From: JAADEM01 sp965371855
Lineage (GTDB): Bacteria; Bacteroidota; Bacteroidia; Bacteroidales; Marinilabiliaceae
DNA length: 61,495 nucleotides
Direction: 5' to 3'
Assembly: GCA_965371855.1 (NCBI GenBank)
Contig: CBDUZZ010000021.1
Coordinates: 1-61,495, forward strand
The notes beneath the pieces are model-generated. The model saw nothing but the letters and a program-made list of their open reading frames with translations, made no database searches and was not told the DNA's origin. A program made the position numbers and the translations under genes. Of the stretch, positions 27,336-38,800 are shown piece by piece; the stretch's first letter is position 1; each line of letters begins with the position of its first letter.

Positions 27336-27929
27336 ATGGAAACCAATTTGAAATATCTGATCCTAAAACTCCGTCAGGGCGATGAGAGTGCTTACATTTC
27401 ATTATTCAATGATTACTATGTAAATCTCTGTTCATATTCGCGACGGTATGTCGGACGAAAAGATATTGCAGAAGATGTTGTATCAGAAACTTTCTATAAA
27501 ATCTGGAAAAATAGAAAAAAACTTCAAATTGAAACCTCGATAAAAGCCTACCTGTTCAAGGCTGTTGCCAATAACTCATTATATCACCTTCGAAAATTAA
27601 GTAAGGAGGATAAAATTGAAGATTATTTCAAAGGGGTTGAGCATGAAAACATTGGTTTCTCTGAATTGTCGGAAAACCTTTCTGACCAGAGTATTTTAAT
27701 GCAGGAACTGACTGACAGGATAAATGATGCTGTGAACCAACTCCCCCCGCAACAACAAACCGCCTTTCGCTTAAAACGGTTTCAGGGGAAAAAGAATAAA
27801 GAGATAGCAGTCGAAATGGGAATATCAATTAAAACATTTGAAATGCACCTCTCAAAAGCCATGCTTTCCCTTCGTAATAACCTGAAAGAATACCTCCCGG
27901 CATTTTTACTTTATATGTTGTTGAAATAG
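27336..27929 (+). CDS. ECF sigma factor (module 2)
   Basis: A 197-residue FecI-like sigma factor starting at the ATG for METNLKYLILKLRQGDE. Region 2 contains KDIAEDVVSETFYKIWKNR, and region 4 contains LPPQQQTAFRLKRFQGKKNKEIAVEMGIS. It belongs to the same family as the module 1 factor but differs in sequence throughout, so each module should have its own specificity. It is followed by its fecR after 74 bp. Confidence 0.92.
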   Translation: METNLKYLILKLRQGDESAYISLFNDYYVNLCSYSRRYVGRKDIAEDVVSETFYKIWKNRKKLQIETSIKAYLFKAVANNSLYHLRKLSKEDKIEDYFKGVEHENIGFSELSENLSDQSILMQELTDRINDAVNQLPPQQQTAFRLKRFQGKKNKEIAVEMGISIKTFEMHLSKAMLSLRNNLKEYLPAFLLYMLLK

Positions 27930-28003
27930 AGTGTTGATTTTTTCTCCTTTTAATACAGGGTTTTTTAACTTCAATGCATCATAGTAATTGAAAGCAAGAT
28001 TAA

Positions 28004-28993
28004 ATGAGGGAAAATAACAACATACATTCAAAAATAATCCGGTTGTTCACAGGAGAAGCCAGCCCTGATGAGAAAAGGGAAGTCGGGGATTGGCTTAACC
28101 AATCTGAGGACAATCGTAAGTTATACAACGATTTACAGGAGATTTGGCTGGCAACAGGGGTTTCCGGCAATTCCGACAGTTATGATATTGAGAAAGCCAT
28201 AAGAAAATTTAACGACAGGATAAATCCAACTGCTAAAAAGGGTAAATCATTCAGGCTTTCTGAAATCCTTAAATATGCTGCAATCGTTATTTTGCTCCTG
28301 TCATTACCAATATTCTACTTTCTCGGGAAAAATGAGATCTTGGTTGATGATTCGTTTACAACTATTAAATGCGCTTTTGGCGATAAATCAACGGTAACAC
28401 TTCCCGATGGCTCTCAGGCATGGTTAAACTCTGGCAGTAAACTGACCTTTAATAACAATTTTCAGAGTGGTTGCCGAAAGGTTTACCTGGAAGGCGAGGC
28501 CTATTTCTCGGTAAGGAAGGATGAAAAAAATCCGTTTAAAGTTAAAACATCCGATATTGAAATAGAGGTGCTGGGTACTGAGTTCAATTTAAAAGCATAC
28601 CCCAATGAGAGTACTATTTCAACAACCCTGGCAGAGGGAAGTATTGAAATAAAAAGCAACTTCCAAAAAACGGTTATGAAACCCAATCAAAAAGTGGTTT
28701 TTAACCGGGCTGACAATAAAATGAGATTTTTTAACCTAAAGGATATTTCACCCGAAACCGAATGGAAAGATGGCCGGTTTGTATTCAGGAACGAATCGTT
28801 GGAAGAGCTGGAATTAAAATTGGAACGTTGGTTCGATGTTGATATTGTTTTTGCCGATCAGGAGGTAAAGAAACGATGTTTCTCAGGGATTATTGAAAGG
28901 GAAAGCATTCTGGAAGTTGTGTCGTATTTTAATTATTCAGAGTACGTAAGCTATAAAATAGAAGATAATGAAATAATATTTTATTCAAAATAA
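28004..28993 (+). CDS. FecR-type anti-sigma factor (module 2)
   Basis: A 329-residue protein with a cytoplasmic sigma-binding region (EKREVGDWLNQSEDNRKLY), one membrane helix at about residues 85-104 (YAAIVILLLSLPIFYFLG) and a periplasmic FecR domain (VTLPDGSQAWLNSGSKLTF, VYLEGEAYFSVR, IEVLGTEFNLKAY). It ends in DUF4974 (FRNESLEELELKLERWFDVD). It should hold the neighbouring sigma factor inactive until SusC senses its ligand. A weak hairpin separates it from susC. Confidence 0.92.
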   Translation: MRENNNIHSKIIRLFTGEASPDEKREVGDWLNQSEDNRKLYNDLQEIWLATGVSGNSDSYDIEKAIRKFNDRINPTAKKGKSFRLSEILKYAAIVILLLSLPIFYFLGKNEILVDDSFTTIKCAFGDKSTVTLPDGSQAWLNSGSKLTFNNNFQSGCRKVYLEGEAYFSVRKDEKNPFKVKTSDIEIEVLGTEFNLKAYPNESTISTTLAEGSIEIKSNFQKTVMKPNQKVVFNRADNKMRFFNLKDISPETEWKDGRFVFRNESLEELELKLERWFDVDIVFADQEVKKRCFSGIIERESILEVVSYFNYSEYVSYKIEDNEIIFYSK

Positions 28994-29044
28994 TCAATTA
29001 ATAAGGTATATATGGTATAAAACAGATGTGTAAAACAAAAAAGA

Positions 29045-29064
29045 GGAAGTGTTCAAGCACCTCC
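29045..29064 (+). terminator. Hairpin between fecR and susC (module 2)
   Basis: GGAAGTG, TTCAAG loop, CACCTCC (7-bp stem with one mismatch), followed by CCTTTATT. It is at the position equivalent to 18866-18890 of module 1 though the sequence differs, which suggests a shared regulatory design. Confidence 0.45.
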
Positions 29065-29113
29065 CCTTTATTAAAAATTAAACCGAAGTTTAACTTTAAA
29101 AACATTCAAATTT

Positions 29114-32100
29114 ATGAATTTAAATCGAATTATCCCACCCGATTTGGGGTGTAATGTAAAAAAGTACGTAAGAATTATGAAATTAACATGGTTTCTTATA
29201 GTTGTCTTAACCCTGCAAACCAGTGCAAGCCTCTGGTCGCAGACTACAAGTATGGACTTGAAATTAGAAAACAGTACCTTACTTGAACTGTTTTCGCAGA
29301 TTGAAAACAACAGTCAATACCGTTTCTTCTACAGCAACGATGATATTGATGTTAACCAGAAAGTGTCAGTCGATGTAACGGACATGGTTATTGGTGATAT
29401 TTTAAATGAGGCGTTCAAATCATTGCCATATTCTTTTAAAGAATTAAGGAATAATATGATTTTGGTTGAATCGAAAAGTAAAAATGCTGTTACCGGAATG
29501 GTAATAGATGAATCAGGGGAGCCAATTCCTGGTGTTAACGTTCATTTGAAAGGTACAATAAAGGGGACAATTACTAATAAAGATGGAATTTATATTATCT
29601 CATCTCTACCAGATGATGCTATCTTGGTTTTCTCATTTATTGGATATAGAACACAAGAAGTAATAGTTGGTGACCAAACGAACATTAACATATCAATGGA
29701 AGTTGATGTTTTCTCTATTGATGAAGTTGTTGCTATTGGTTACGGTACAATGAAGAAAAGTGATTTGACAGGGGCAATATCCAGCATATCCTCTGAAAGC
29801 CTGAAAGAAGTCCCTGTACTAAGAGTTGACCAGGCATTGCAAGGACGTGTTGCCGGTCTTTCAGTACAAAATGTTTCGGGTGGCAGCCCGGGTGCAAGTG
29901 CAAAGATCAGAATCCGCGGTGCGAACTCCATTTTAGGTAATAATAATCCACTTGTTGTTATTGATGGATTTATTGGTGGAGGTATTAATTCAGTTAGTCC
30001 TGGTGATATTAAGTCTATTGAAATCCTAAAAGATGCCTCGGCTACTGCAATATATGGGTCAAGAGGAGCAAATGGAGTTATTATTATTACAACAAAAATA
30101 GGAACAAAAGATGGCGTTATCAGGGTGAATTATGATGCTACAGTTTCGTTTCAATCAGTAAGTAAGAAAGTTGATCTGTTAACTGCCCCGGAATTTGCTG
30201 AAGTTGCAAATGAAATCAGGAGTTCGCAGAATCTGCAACCGATTTATTCCGCTACAGACATTAATGCTTTTAAGGCAAATGGCGGAACCGATTGGCAAGA
30301 TGTTTTATTTGAAGAAGATCCAGTATTAATTCATGACCATCATTTATCGGTTTCCGGTAGTACAGAGAAAATTAATTTCCTGATATCAGGAAGTTTCCAG
30401 GATCATGAAGGGATTTTAGTACACAATGATAATAATAAGAAGCTTAACCTGAGGAGTAATATTGATATTAAAGTGTCTGATAAATTTGACATTGGCCTTA
30501 AGGTGTTTACTGATCGAAATAAGAGAGTCGGGGTTGGAGCTTCTGAATTATCAGCTGGTAACCTACGTTGGGCTCCAACTATTCCGGTTTATGATGAAAA
30601 TGGTGAGTACATAATGACTCAATTAGGACTCTTGCCCGGGGCAACGCGTACACATAATCCATTGGCTAGCATTTTAGAGCCTAAAAGTGAAAGCATTACA
30701 ACAAACAGTTTTTATAATGCAAAACTTCGCTATAAATTAACCAATAACCTGGCAATTAGCTACAGTGTTGGGGCAAATTTTTTGGTAAGTAAAACCCGCT
30801 CTTACTTCAATAAGAAAACTAATGAAGGTATTATTAGTAACGGGTATGGATCGGTTGGAGCAAGTGATGGAAGTAATTGGCTAAGTACTGCTCAGTTAAT
30901 GTATTCAAAAGAAATAAACAAGCATCGCTTAGGGCTTACTGCTGTTTTTGAAGAACAGGGAAGTAAAAACAGTGGTCAAAGAGCAGGAGCAAAGGATTAT
31001 ACTGTTGACAATATAGGTTTTGATAATGTTGGAGCAGGGGGAACCGCGGAATTTCCTGACAGTTGGGTATGGCGGTCAGGCTTACGTTCGTACGTGGCAA
31101 GGGCTAATTATGTATTTAATGACAAGTACTTGTGTACCGCAACTTTTAGAGCCGATGGATCCAATAAATTTGCAAAAGAGAACAGATGGGGATATTTCCC
31201 TTCAGGTTCTGTTGCATGGAGGGCTTCAAGTGAAAGTTTTATTGAAGCATTGAATATCTTCCATAATTTGAAGTTCAGGGCTAGTTGGGGTATTACAGGA
31301 AATCAGGGAATTCCATCAGGCCTTACTGTCTCTACACTTTACATTACCCAGGGATACCCTTTTGATAATGCAAGTTTATCAGCTGCTGCGATTGGTGATT
31401 CTTTTGCAAATAAAAATCTTAAATGGGAAAAAACTTCTCAGATTAACCTCGGGATTGATATGGCATTCTTTGGTGGGCGTTTAAGCGCAACTGCCGATTA
31501 TTATAAGAAGAAAACTTCTGACCTTTTGATGAATGTTTCTTTACCATGGGCCGCCGGGTATAACTCTTTTACAGGCAACATTGGAATTGTTGAAAATAGT
31601 GGTTTCGAATTTCAAGTAAATGCAACTCCGGTAACTGGCACGTTTTCATGGAATACCAGCCTTTCAGTATCAGCTAATAAATCACTTATTACCGATTTGG
31701 GGACAGAGGATTATATAACTATTCCGGCAGGAGGCTTTGCAGGTGGAGACCAAATAGGAAATCTGTTTAGATTAGAAGTTGGACAACCAATGGGGCTGTT
31801 TTATGGCTATAAACAAGTTGGAACCTGGGGTACTTCAGAAGAAGCTGAAGCAACTAAAATGGGTACAATTCCCGGAGCACCAAAATATATAGACTTAAAT
31901 AAAGATGATAAAATCACTGAAGAAGATAAAATGATCATTGGTACGGGAACACCTGATTTTACTTTTGGTTTTACCAACAGCTTTAAATACAAAAGTCTTG
32001 ATCTAAACATCGTAATTGTTGGTTCTGTTGGTGGTGACATATTTAATGCAAACCGCATATTTATTGAAAGATCTTCAAATGATGGCTATCCTACAGGAGC

Positions 32101-32446
32101 AGCAGTCAACAACAGATGGTCTCAAAATAATCAGGATACCGATATCCCCGCTTTTGGAACTGCCCAGTATGATTTTAACCAGTCAAGCAGATATATTGAG
32201 GATGGATCTTATGTGCGCCTAAGTGATATAACACTCGGATATACTTTGCCTAAAGAAATTGCAAGTAAACTTAAACTTTCCTCAGCCAGATTTTATGTGG
32301 GTGGGAATAACCTGTTTACAATTACTTCTTACTCCGGATATGACCCTGAAGTTAATGTTAAAGGCAATAATGCAATAGGTAGTGCTGATTTTAGTGCATA
32401 CCCATCGGTTAAAACATTGCTGTTCGGTGTTAATTTGACTTTCTAA
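29114..32446 (+). CDS. SusC/RagA-type TonB-dependent transporter with STN domain (module 2)
   Basis: A 1110-residue outer-membrane transporter with the same domain order as module 1. It has a signal region up to about residue 43, an STN domain (LELFSQIENNSQYRFFYSND, about 50-115) and a carboxypeptidase-regulatory-like domain (VTGMVIDESGEPIPGVNVHL, about 125-200). The plug has VVIDGFIGGGINSVSPGDI and ANGVIIITTK, and the barrel ends in LLFGVNLTF. The two SusC proteins are clearly divergent, so neither is a recent copy of the other. It signals through FecR and imports the ligand bound by the SusD encoded 22 bp downstream. Confidence 0.95.
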   Translation: MNLNRIIPPDLGCNVKKYVRIMKLTWFLIVVLTLQTSASLWSQTTSMDLKLENSTLLELFSQIENNSQYRFFYSNDDIDVNQKVSVDVTDMVIGDILNEAFKSLPYSFKELRNNMILVESKSKNAVTGMVIDESGEPIPGVNVHLKGTIKGTITNKDGIYIISSLPDDAILVFSFIGYRTQEVIVGDQTNINISMEVDVFSIDEVVAIGYGTMKKSDLTGAISSISSESLKEVPVLRVDQALQGRVAGLSVQNVSGGSPGASAKIRIRGANSILGNNNPLVVIDGFIGGGINSVSPGDIKSIEILKDASATAIYGSRGANGVIIITTKIGTKDGVIRVNYDATVSFQSVSKKVDLLTAPEFAEVANEIRSSQNLQPIYSATDINAFKANGGTDWQDVLFEEDPVLIHDHHLSVSGSTEKINFLISGSFQDHEGILVHNDNNKKLNLRSNIDIKVSDKFDIGLKVFTDRNKRVGVGASELSAGNLRWAPTIPVYDENGEYIMTQLGLLPGATRTHNPLASILEPKSESITTNSFYNAKLRYKLTNNLAISYSVGANFLVSKTRSYFNKKTNEGIISNGYGSVGASDGSNWLSTAQLMYSKEINKHRLGLTAVFEEQGSKNSGQRAGAKDYTVDNIGFDNVGAGGTAEFPDSWVWRSGLRSYVARANYVFNDKYLCTATFRADGSNKFAKENRWGYFPSGSVAWRASSESFIEALNIFHNLKFRASWGITGNQGIPSGLTVSTLYITQGYPFDNASLSAAAIGDSFANKNLKWEKTSQINLGIDMAFFGGRLSATADYYKKKTSDLLMNVSLPWAAGYNSFTGNIGIVENSGFEFQVNATPVTGTFSWNTSLSVSANKSLITDLGTEDYITIPAGGFAGGDQIGNLFRLEVGQPMGLFYGYKQVGTWGTSEEAEATKMGTIPGAPKYIDLNKDDKITEEDKMIIGTGTPDFTFGFTNSFKYKSLDLNIVIVGSVGGDIFNANRIFIERSSNDGYPTGAAVNNRWSQNNQDTDIPAFGTAQYDFNQSSRYIEDGSYVRLSDITLGYTLPKEIASKLKLSSARFYVGGNNLFTITSYSGYDPEVNVKGNNAIGSADFSAYPSVKTLLFGVNLTF

Positions 32447-32467
32447 AAAATCTAAAAAATAAAAGAA

Positions 32468-33928
32468 ATGAAATACATTAAAAATAAATTTATTGGACGA
32501 ATTTTAATCCTTTTTTTATTCTCAATCTCAGCCACTAATTGTACTGATCTTACTGAGTCAAATTTAGGGATAGTATCGCCAGAAACCTATTTTCAGGACG
32601 CAAGTTCAGTTGAAGCTTCAATTTCAGGAATATACAAAAGTTTTAATGGCTCGTGGTCGGGTTTTGGATATTGGTCTTTTCATTTAAACAGTGGTTCGGA
32701 TGTGCAACAGTCAGGAGAAGCATGGACATATCTTAGAGACTTTGAAAATTTATCGGTGAAACCTGATAATTATGGTTTGACGGAAATTTGGAAATGTTTT
32801 TATAATCCTATTAAGGCAGCTAACATGACTATAAGTGGGATCAATGAGTTAGAAGATAATATTCTTACCGTTGACCAAAAAAACGAATATCTTTCGATGG
32901 CATATTATGCCCGTGCTTTAGCTTATTTTTATCTGGTTCGCTGGTGGGGTGATATACCCATGTTTACTGAAAATACCACCGCAGATTATTATGCCGAAAT
33001 TACACGGATCGACCAGGCTGAAATATATAAGCTAATTACAGCTGACTTGACATTTGCTGAAAAATATCTGGAAAATAACTATGTTGGTTTTCCCGGAAAA
33101 CCAACATCAGGAGCAGCTAAAACTTTATTGTCGAAGGTATATCTTACAATGGCAGGATGGCCATTAAAACAAACAGAGAAGTATGCTCTTGCTGCCGCTA
33201 AGGCAAAAGAAGTAATGGATATGGGGGAATATCAATTACTTGATAATTGTGCAGGCATATGGAAAGAATCAAATAACAACAGTAGTGAACATATCTTTTC
33301 TTTCCAGTTTTTATCAAAAGCGGAAGGTGGAACAGGTGCTTCTTCATGGCATATTATAGGCGCAACGGTTCCTTCAGCCCTTGGTGGTTGGTCGGAGTGG
33401 TATGCAGAACAGGCATATTTTGATGATTTCCCAGATGGAGAGAGAAAGGATGCGACATTCATTACAGAAGTGGATGGGAAGCCGTATACCGAATTTGCCA
33501 CTCCATTTCCTCATTGCAAAAAATTTATTGAAGCAGGGAATGGCGGCATGTGGAGCAGTTCAAATAATTTGGCATTGTTTAGATATGCTGAAGTATTATT
33601 GATTTTTGCTGAAGCACAGAACCTGTCAAGCGGTAATCCTAATGCAGATGCTTACGCAGCAGTTAATGCTGTTCGTAATCGTGCCGGACTGGGTAATCTG
33701 CCAACAGGACTTAGTAAAGATGACTTTGATAATGCCGTAATGAACGAGAGAAAGTGGGAGCTGGGATTCGAAGTGAAAAGATGGTTCGACCTTCAACGTA
33801 AAGAACTTGTATTGGAAATCAATAGCGATAAAGAAAACGTAACTGTGGACGATATGCTTTTCCCAATACCTCAACGGGAGATAGATGTAGTTGGTCCCTC
33901 ACTAACACAGAATCCAGGATATAACTAA
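32468..33928 (+). CDS. SusD/RagB-type substrate-binding lipoprotein (module 2)
   Basis: A 486-residue lipoprotein with the signal ending in SATNC (C25), a TPR scaffold (YYARALAYFYLVRWWGDIPM), a binding region rich in Trp and Tyr, and the canonical end DMLFPIPQREIDVVGPSLTQNPGYN. It pairs with the preceding SusC, whose gene it follows after 22 bp. A strong intrinsic terminator follows at 33943-33990, so susCD form their own transcript, with the hydrolase genes transcribed separately or by read-through. Confidence 0.95.
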   Translation: MKYIKNKFIGRILILFLFSISATNCTDLTESNLGIVSPETYFQDASSVEASISGIYKSFNGSWSGFGYWSFHLNSGSDVQQSGEAWTYLRDFENLSVKPDNYGLTEIWKCFYNPIKAANMTISGINELEDNILTVDQKNEYLSMAYYARALAYFYLVRWWGDIPMFTENTTADYYAEITRIDQAEIYKLITADLTFAEKYLENNYVGFPGKPTSGAAKTLLSKVYLTMAGWPLKQTEKYALAAAKAKEVMDMGEYQLLDNCAGIWKESNNNSSEHIFSFQFLSKAEGGTGASSWHIIGATVPSALGGWSEWYAEQAYFDDFPDGERKDATFITEVDGKPYTEFATPFPHCKKFIEAGNGGMWSSSNNLALFRYAEVLLIFAEAQNLSSGNPNADAYAAVNAVRNRAGLGNLPTGLSKDDFDNAVMNERKWELGFEVKRWFDLQRKELVLEINSDKENVTVDDMLFPIPQREIDVVGPSLTQNPGYN

Positions 33929-33942
33929 AATTCAAACATAGA

Positions 33943-33990
33943 GAATGCCTGTATCGTAATTTATTGGATTATAATGTTACAGGCATTCTT
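33943..33990 (+). terminator. Rho-independent terminator after susD (module 2)
   Basis: GAATGCCTGTA (33943-33953) pairs perfectly with TACAGGCATTC (33978-33988), followed by TTTTATT. Stem 11 bp. Confidence 0.8.
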
Positions 33991-34165
33991 TTATTATTTC
34001 AATTAGAGCTAATTTTTAATCAATGCTCTGCAATGGTTCGTTAATCCAATGTAGGGCATTTATTATAATGAACAGCTTGATTCTTACTCCAGGTCAGGGG
34101 AATGTTGCTGGCAGATATACAGGGCTTAAGCCTAAAGAGTTTATGAGTAATTTATAAAAGTAAAA

Positions 34166-34666
34166 ATGAAGAACAGTATTTTCAGTATTATAATTATAGC
34201 ATTGGTGGTATGCGGGTGTATGAATAACATAACAGTTGAAAATTCAAATTGTCTAATCATACCTAAACCGGTTTCTTATCAAGTGTCAGATGGTTCATTT
34301 TTATTTGATGAAAGGTCAATAATAACTGTAGAAGAGGATATTATAGATAATAAAATTGGTACAGATTTATTAAAAAACTGGATAACAGATCTTTCGGATT
34401 TGAATCCTTCTATTTTGTATGAAAGTAAGCAAGGCAAAAACTGCATTTTCCTGTCTGTGAAAGCCAATAATAGACAAATTGGAGAAGAAGGTTACATTTT
34501 AAATATTTCGAAAGAGAGAATAGATTTATTGGCAAACACACCCAAAGGGCTATTTTATGGAATTCAATCCCTTATGCAACAGGTGGAAGGGAACGTGTAT
34601 TTGAAGGACAGCATAAACAGAAAACAACTGAAGTTTCGTTGTGCCAAAATATTAGATTATCCCTGA
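34166..34666 (+). pseudogene. GH20 beta-N-acetylhexosaminidase, 5' part (cut by in-frame TGA)
   Basis: 166 codons: a lipoprotein-type signal (VVCGC near residue 17) and the GH20b N-terminal domain (IIPKPVSYQVSDGSFLFDE, then GLFYGIQSLMQQV). It ends in RCAKILDYP followed by TGA at 34664-34666. Without that stop the frame continues as FGHRSVLLDVSRHFFPKEY, exactly the sequence that links the GH20b and catalytic domains. The family usually has Arg here (DYPRFGYRG), so one CGA to TGA change accounts for the break. Confidence 0.88.
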
Positions 34667-35770
34667 TTTGGGCATCGGTCAGTATTATTAGATGTTTCAA
34701 GGCATTTTTTTCCAAAAGAGTATGTAAAAAAGTTTATCGACCGAATGGCAAATTACAAACTAAATACTTTGCAATTCCATATGACCGATAACCCCTCATG
34801 GCGTTTGAAAATTGACAAATACCCTAAATTAACCGAAGTAGGATCTAAAGGTAATGTTTCAACAGTGGGGCAAACCGGTTATGAAACATTAGGTGAAACA
34901 AAAGCTGAATTTTACACCAAAGAAGATATTCGTGAAATTATTGAATATGCAGAAACCCGGTTTGTACAAATTATTCCTGAAATTGAGATGCCGGGGCATT
35001 GCGGGGCATTAAACCGAAGTTACCCTGAGCTAGGTGACGGCCACGTCACTTTAAACATGGCTAAAAAAAGCAGTATTCAATTCATGAAAGATGTACTTGA
35101 TGAAGTGTTGGAATTATTCCCTTCAAAATACATTCACCATGGAGGAGATGAGGTACGGAATATAAACCTGGAGAATATGCCGGAGATTGCCGATAAAATG
35201 AAAGAGAAAGGTTATGAATCATACAAAGATGTTGAAGCCGACTTTGACCGGGAAATAAGCAATTACCTGATTTCCAAAAATCGTACTCCGATAACATGGG
35301 AAGATGCCGGGCATTATAATTTAAGTAAAAAAACTGTTTTTATATGGTGGCGCCACATGGATCCTGATTTAAGAGACTCCCTGATCCAGCAGGGATATAA
35401 TATTATTATCAATCCAATTAATTTCTCATATTATGGTTATGCACAGAAGGAAGGAGAAAGAGGTGCTCCGATGAATTGGGGTGGAAGAATATTGAACGAC
35501 TCATTGATTTATACATGGAAGCCAGTTCCTGAAAAATATTCGCATGAACAAAAGAAACAAATACTGGGACTGCAATCGAGCCTGTGGAGTGAGTTTATTG
35601 AAAATAAAGAAAGGCATGAATTTATGACCTTCCCAAGAATATTTGCCTATTCAGAAGTGGCTTGGTCACCTGAAGACAACAGGGATTGGCAGGTTTATAA
35701 AAAAGCAAGGGAGAAACATTTTAAAAAGTTAAAATACTATAACGTGAATTATAGGAATCCAGAACAATAG
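34667..35770 (+). pseudogene. GH20 beta-N-acetylhexosaminidase, catalytic part (after in-frame TGA)
   Basis: The same reading frame resumes behind the TGA and holds the complete GH20 catalytic barrel: MDNPSW-like HMTDNPSWRLKIDKYP, PEIEMPGHCGAL, and HHGGDEV with the catalytic Asp-Glu pair, then ITWEDAG and WRHMD. Both halves together give about 534 codons, a normal GH20 length. The first internal ATG is at 34745, inside the barrel, so no secreted enzyme could start here. GH20 enzymes remove terminal GlcNAc or GalNAc with the substrate acetamido group as nucleophile. Apart from the single stop the sequence shows no decay, so the mutation is recent or suppressed. Confidence 0.88.
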
Positions 35771-35867
35771 TTTCATCATAAAAAAAAATACAATTTGAAA
35801 GGGGAGGATTTTTGAAGTTGGAATACGGAAAACTAAAACATGTATTACTAAATTAAAAATCGAAATT

Positions 35868-38800
35868 ATGAAAAACATTTTGAGTGAAGTCCTGATGGTA
35901 AAATCAGGAAGTTGGATTAGTCGATTATCTGTATTGCTAATTCTTGGAATTGCTAGTTTAAGTGTCAATGCCCAAGCCCTGCAAGGGTCATTTGACACTA
36001 AGTTCAAAATATACAAAAAAGGGGAAGCTTTTTCTGGTGCTTCAGTGTCAGACTGGACTGACATTGGTTGGAAAGGCGACCGTTTATATAAGCAAATTGT
36101 TCTTTGGAGCTCCGGCTCCGTTAGTAACATAACTTACGAAGTTTCTGACCTAACCGTTGGGTCGAATACCATTTTATCAGAAAATGTTAAATTGCGCTTT
36201 GTAAACTACGCTAAAGGCGACCTGGTAAGTTTGGGATGTAGTGGATATGCCAATCGTGATCCCAACAGTTATGAAGAGCTTGGAGATATCCTTTCAGATA
36301 TACCAATAACCTCATTATCCTCGTATGACCCCCTAAAGATATGGGCAACTATTGACATTCCTTCAAATGCCCAGCCCGGAACGTATTCGGGAACAGTTAA
36401 AGTTAAAGTCTCTGGAACTATTGCACTCACTTTTACACTCAATATGGAAGTTGTTGATAAAGTGTTGCCTGATGTTGCTTCGTGGGATTTCCACCTTGAC
36501 CTTTGGCAGTATCCAACTAAAGTATTGGATAGGTATAACCAGGCTAATCCATCCAATACTTTCAATTATTGGTCAACCGAACACTTTACATTGCTAAAGC
36601 CAATGTACAAGTTATTGGCAAGCATGGGGCAAAAAGTAATAACTGCCCATATAAAAGAGGGTGCATTGGGCAGTGCTTCAATGGTGAAATGGATTAAAAA
36701 TACAGATGGAACCTGGGAGTATGATTTTACGAATTTTGACAGGTATGTAGACTCATTAATGTCATGGGGTATTGTTAAACAGATCAATTGTCAGTCACTT
36801 GTCGGATGGAATAGCAGTGTTATCCCTTATTGGGATGAAAGTTCATCCAGTCAGCAAAACCTGTCTGCTGCCGTGGGAAGTACAACCTATAATACCCGTT
36901 GGGATCATTTTTTAACATCATTTAAAACACATTTAGATAGTAAAGGGTGGTTTAGCAAAACTGTCCTTTATATGGATGAAGTGGGTAGTACATTAATGTC
37001 GCAGGTAATTAACACGGTAAAATCAAACAATTCAGGATGGAAGATTGGGTTAGCCGCTAATAGTATTATAACATCCGGTATAGATGGTGATATTTATGAT
37101 ATGTGCACTAAATATTCACTGAATTATAGTTTAGACAGGGGAAATAAAATATCTACTTTTTATGTTTGTTGTAATCCTTCTCGTCCAAATAACTTTATTA
37201 CTTCCAATGCCAGTCCGGCAGATAACACATGGATGGGATGGCGTGCGCAAAAGAAAAATTACAACGGTTTTCTTCGGTGGGCTTATGATTTATGGACGTT
37301 GCAGGATGTAACGGATATGAGAATGGGATCTCAAACATCCGGAGACTATGCTTTCATGTATAGGAGTTCAAATAACTATAATATGGATTTCTATAGTTCT
37401 GTCCGTTTGGAACTACTGAGAGATGGGATACAGGATCATGAAAAGGTACAAATACTTTTATCGGAGCTTTCAGCATCTTCAGACCCTGACGACCAGATAG
37501 CACTAAATGCGTTAAATAATAAAATAAATGAATTCTCATTTGGGTCTGCAGATACAAATCCTATTGTTTTAGTTGAATCTGCACAACAAATGGTAAAAGA
37601 TATTGTAACCGGGAACCTCGTTGTTGACACATATTGCTCGGTAGGGGGAGATGGATATGGGAATTATCATGTAAGCTCATTATCAACTACCGGTGGCAGT
37701 ACAAATATAAGCTTCTCAACCAGTAGCTATCCATCGGGGGGGTACGAACACCATACAGCAACCTGTGATACTGTAGAACAGGGAAGTAGCTTTACCGTAA
37801 ACTTTACGAATGGCTCAACTTCGGGAGGTTGCTCACGTGTTAAAATGTGGATTGATTGGAACCGCGATGGTGACTTCAGCGACCCGGGCGAAGAAGTATA
37901 TGCCAACGGTGCAGCTGGTAGTTGTGGTAACTTAACCAACCATAGTGTTAATGTTTCAGTTCCTGCAACAGCAACTGCCGGATTAACAAGAATACGCATT
38001 AAATTTAGGGATGCCTGGCGAGACCAACCTTTAGCTTGTGGCATAGAAACTTATGCCGGGGCAGCTGATTTTAACTTAGAAATTACAAGTGGCAGTGCCG
38101 ATACCCAAGCACCGAGTGCGCCAACCAACCTTGCTTCATTAAATATCACAGAAACAAGTGTCGATTTAAGCTGGACAGCTTCAACTGACAATGTAGGCGT
38201 AACTGGTTATGATGTCTTTGAGGGTGGCGTAGTAACACAAACAGTTACGGGCACTACTGCCACTATAACAGGTTTAACTGCCTCAACGGCTTATAGCTTT
38301 ACTGTTAAAGCCAAAGATGCAGCAGGCAATGTTTCCTCTGCAAGTAATACGGTTAATGTAACTACAAGTGCAGCATCTTCACAATCATATTGCAGTACAG
38401 GAGGCAGTTCAGGAAATTATCATGTAGGCTCATTATCAACTACCGGTGGCAGTACAAATATAAGCTTCTCAACCAGTAGCTATCCATCGGGAGGCTACGA
38501 ACACCATACAGTAACCAATATTACTGCAGAACCAGGGAATAGCTTTGCCGTAAACTTTACTAACGGTTCTTCTTCCGGAGGTTGCTCACGTGTTATAATG
38601 TGGATCGACTGGAACCGCGATGGTGATTTTAGCGACACGGGCGAACAAATATATGCCAACGGTGCAGCTGGTAGTTGTGGTAACTTAACCAGCCATAGTG
38701 TTAATGTTTCAGTTCCTGCAACTGCAACGGCAGGATTAACAAGGATACGCATTAAATTTAGGGATGCCTGGCGAGACCAACCTTTAGCTTGTGGCATAGA

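Noticed and set aside
34664..34666. TGA recoded as an amino acid (selenocysteine or code change)
   Set aside because: The family has Arg here, no selenocysteine insertion element is evident, and genes elsewhere in the window use TGA as a normal stop (for example GIY-YIG copy 2).
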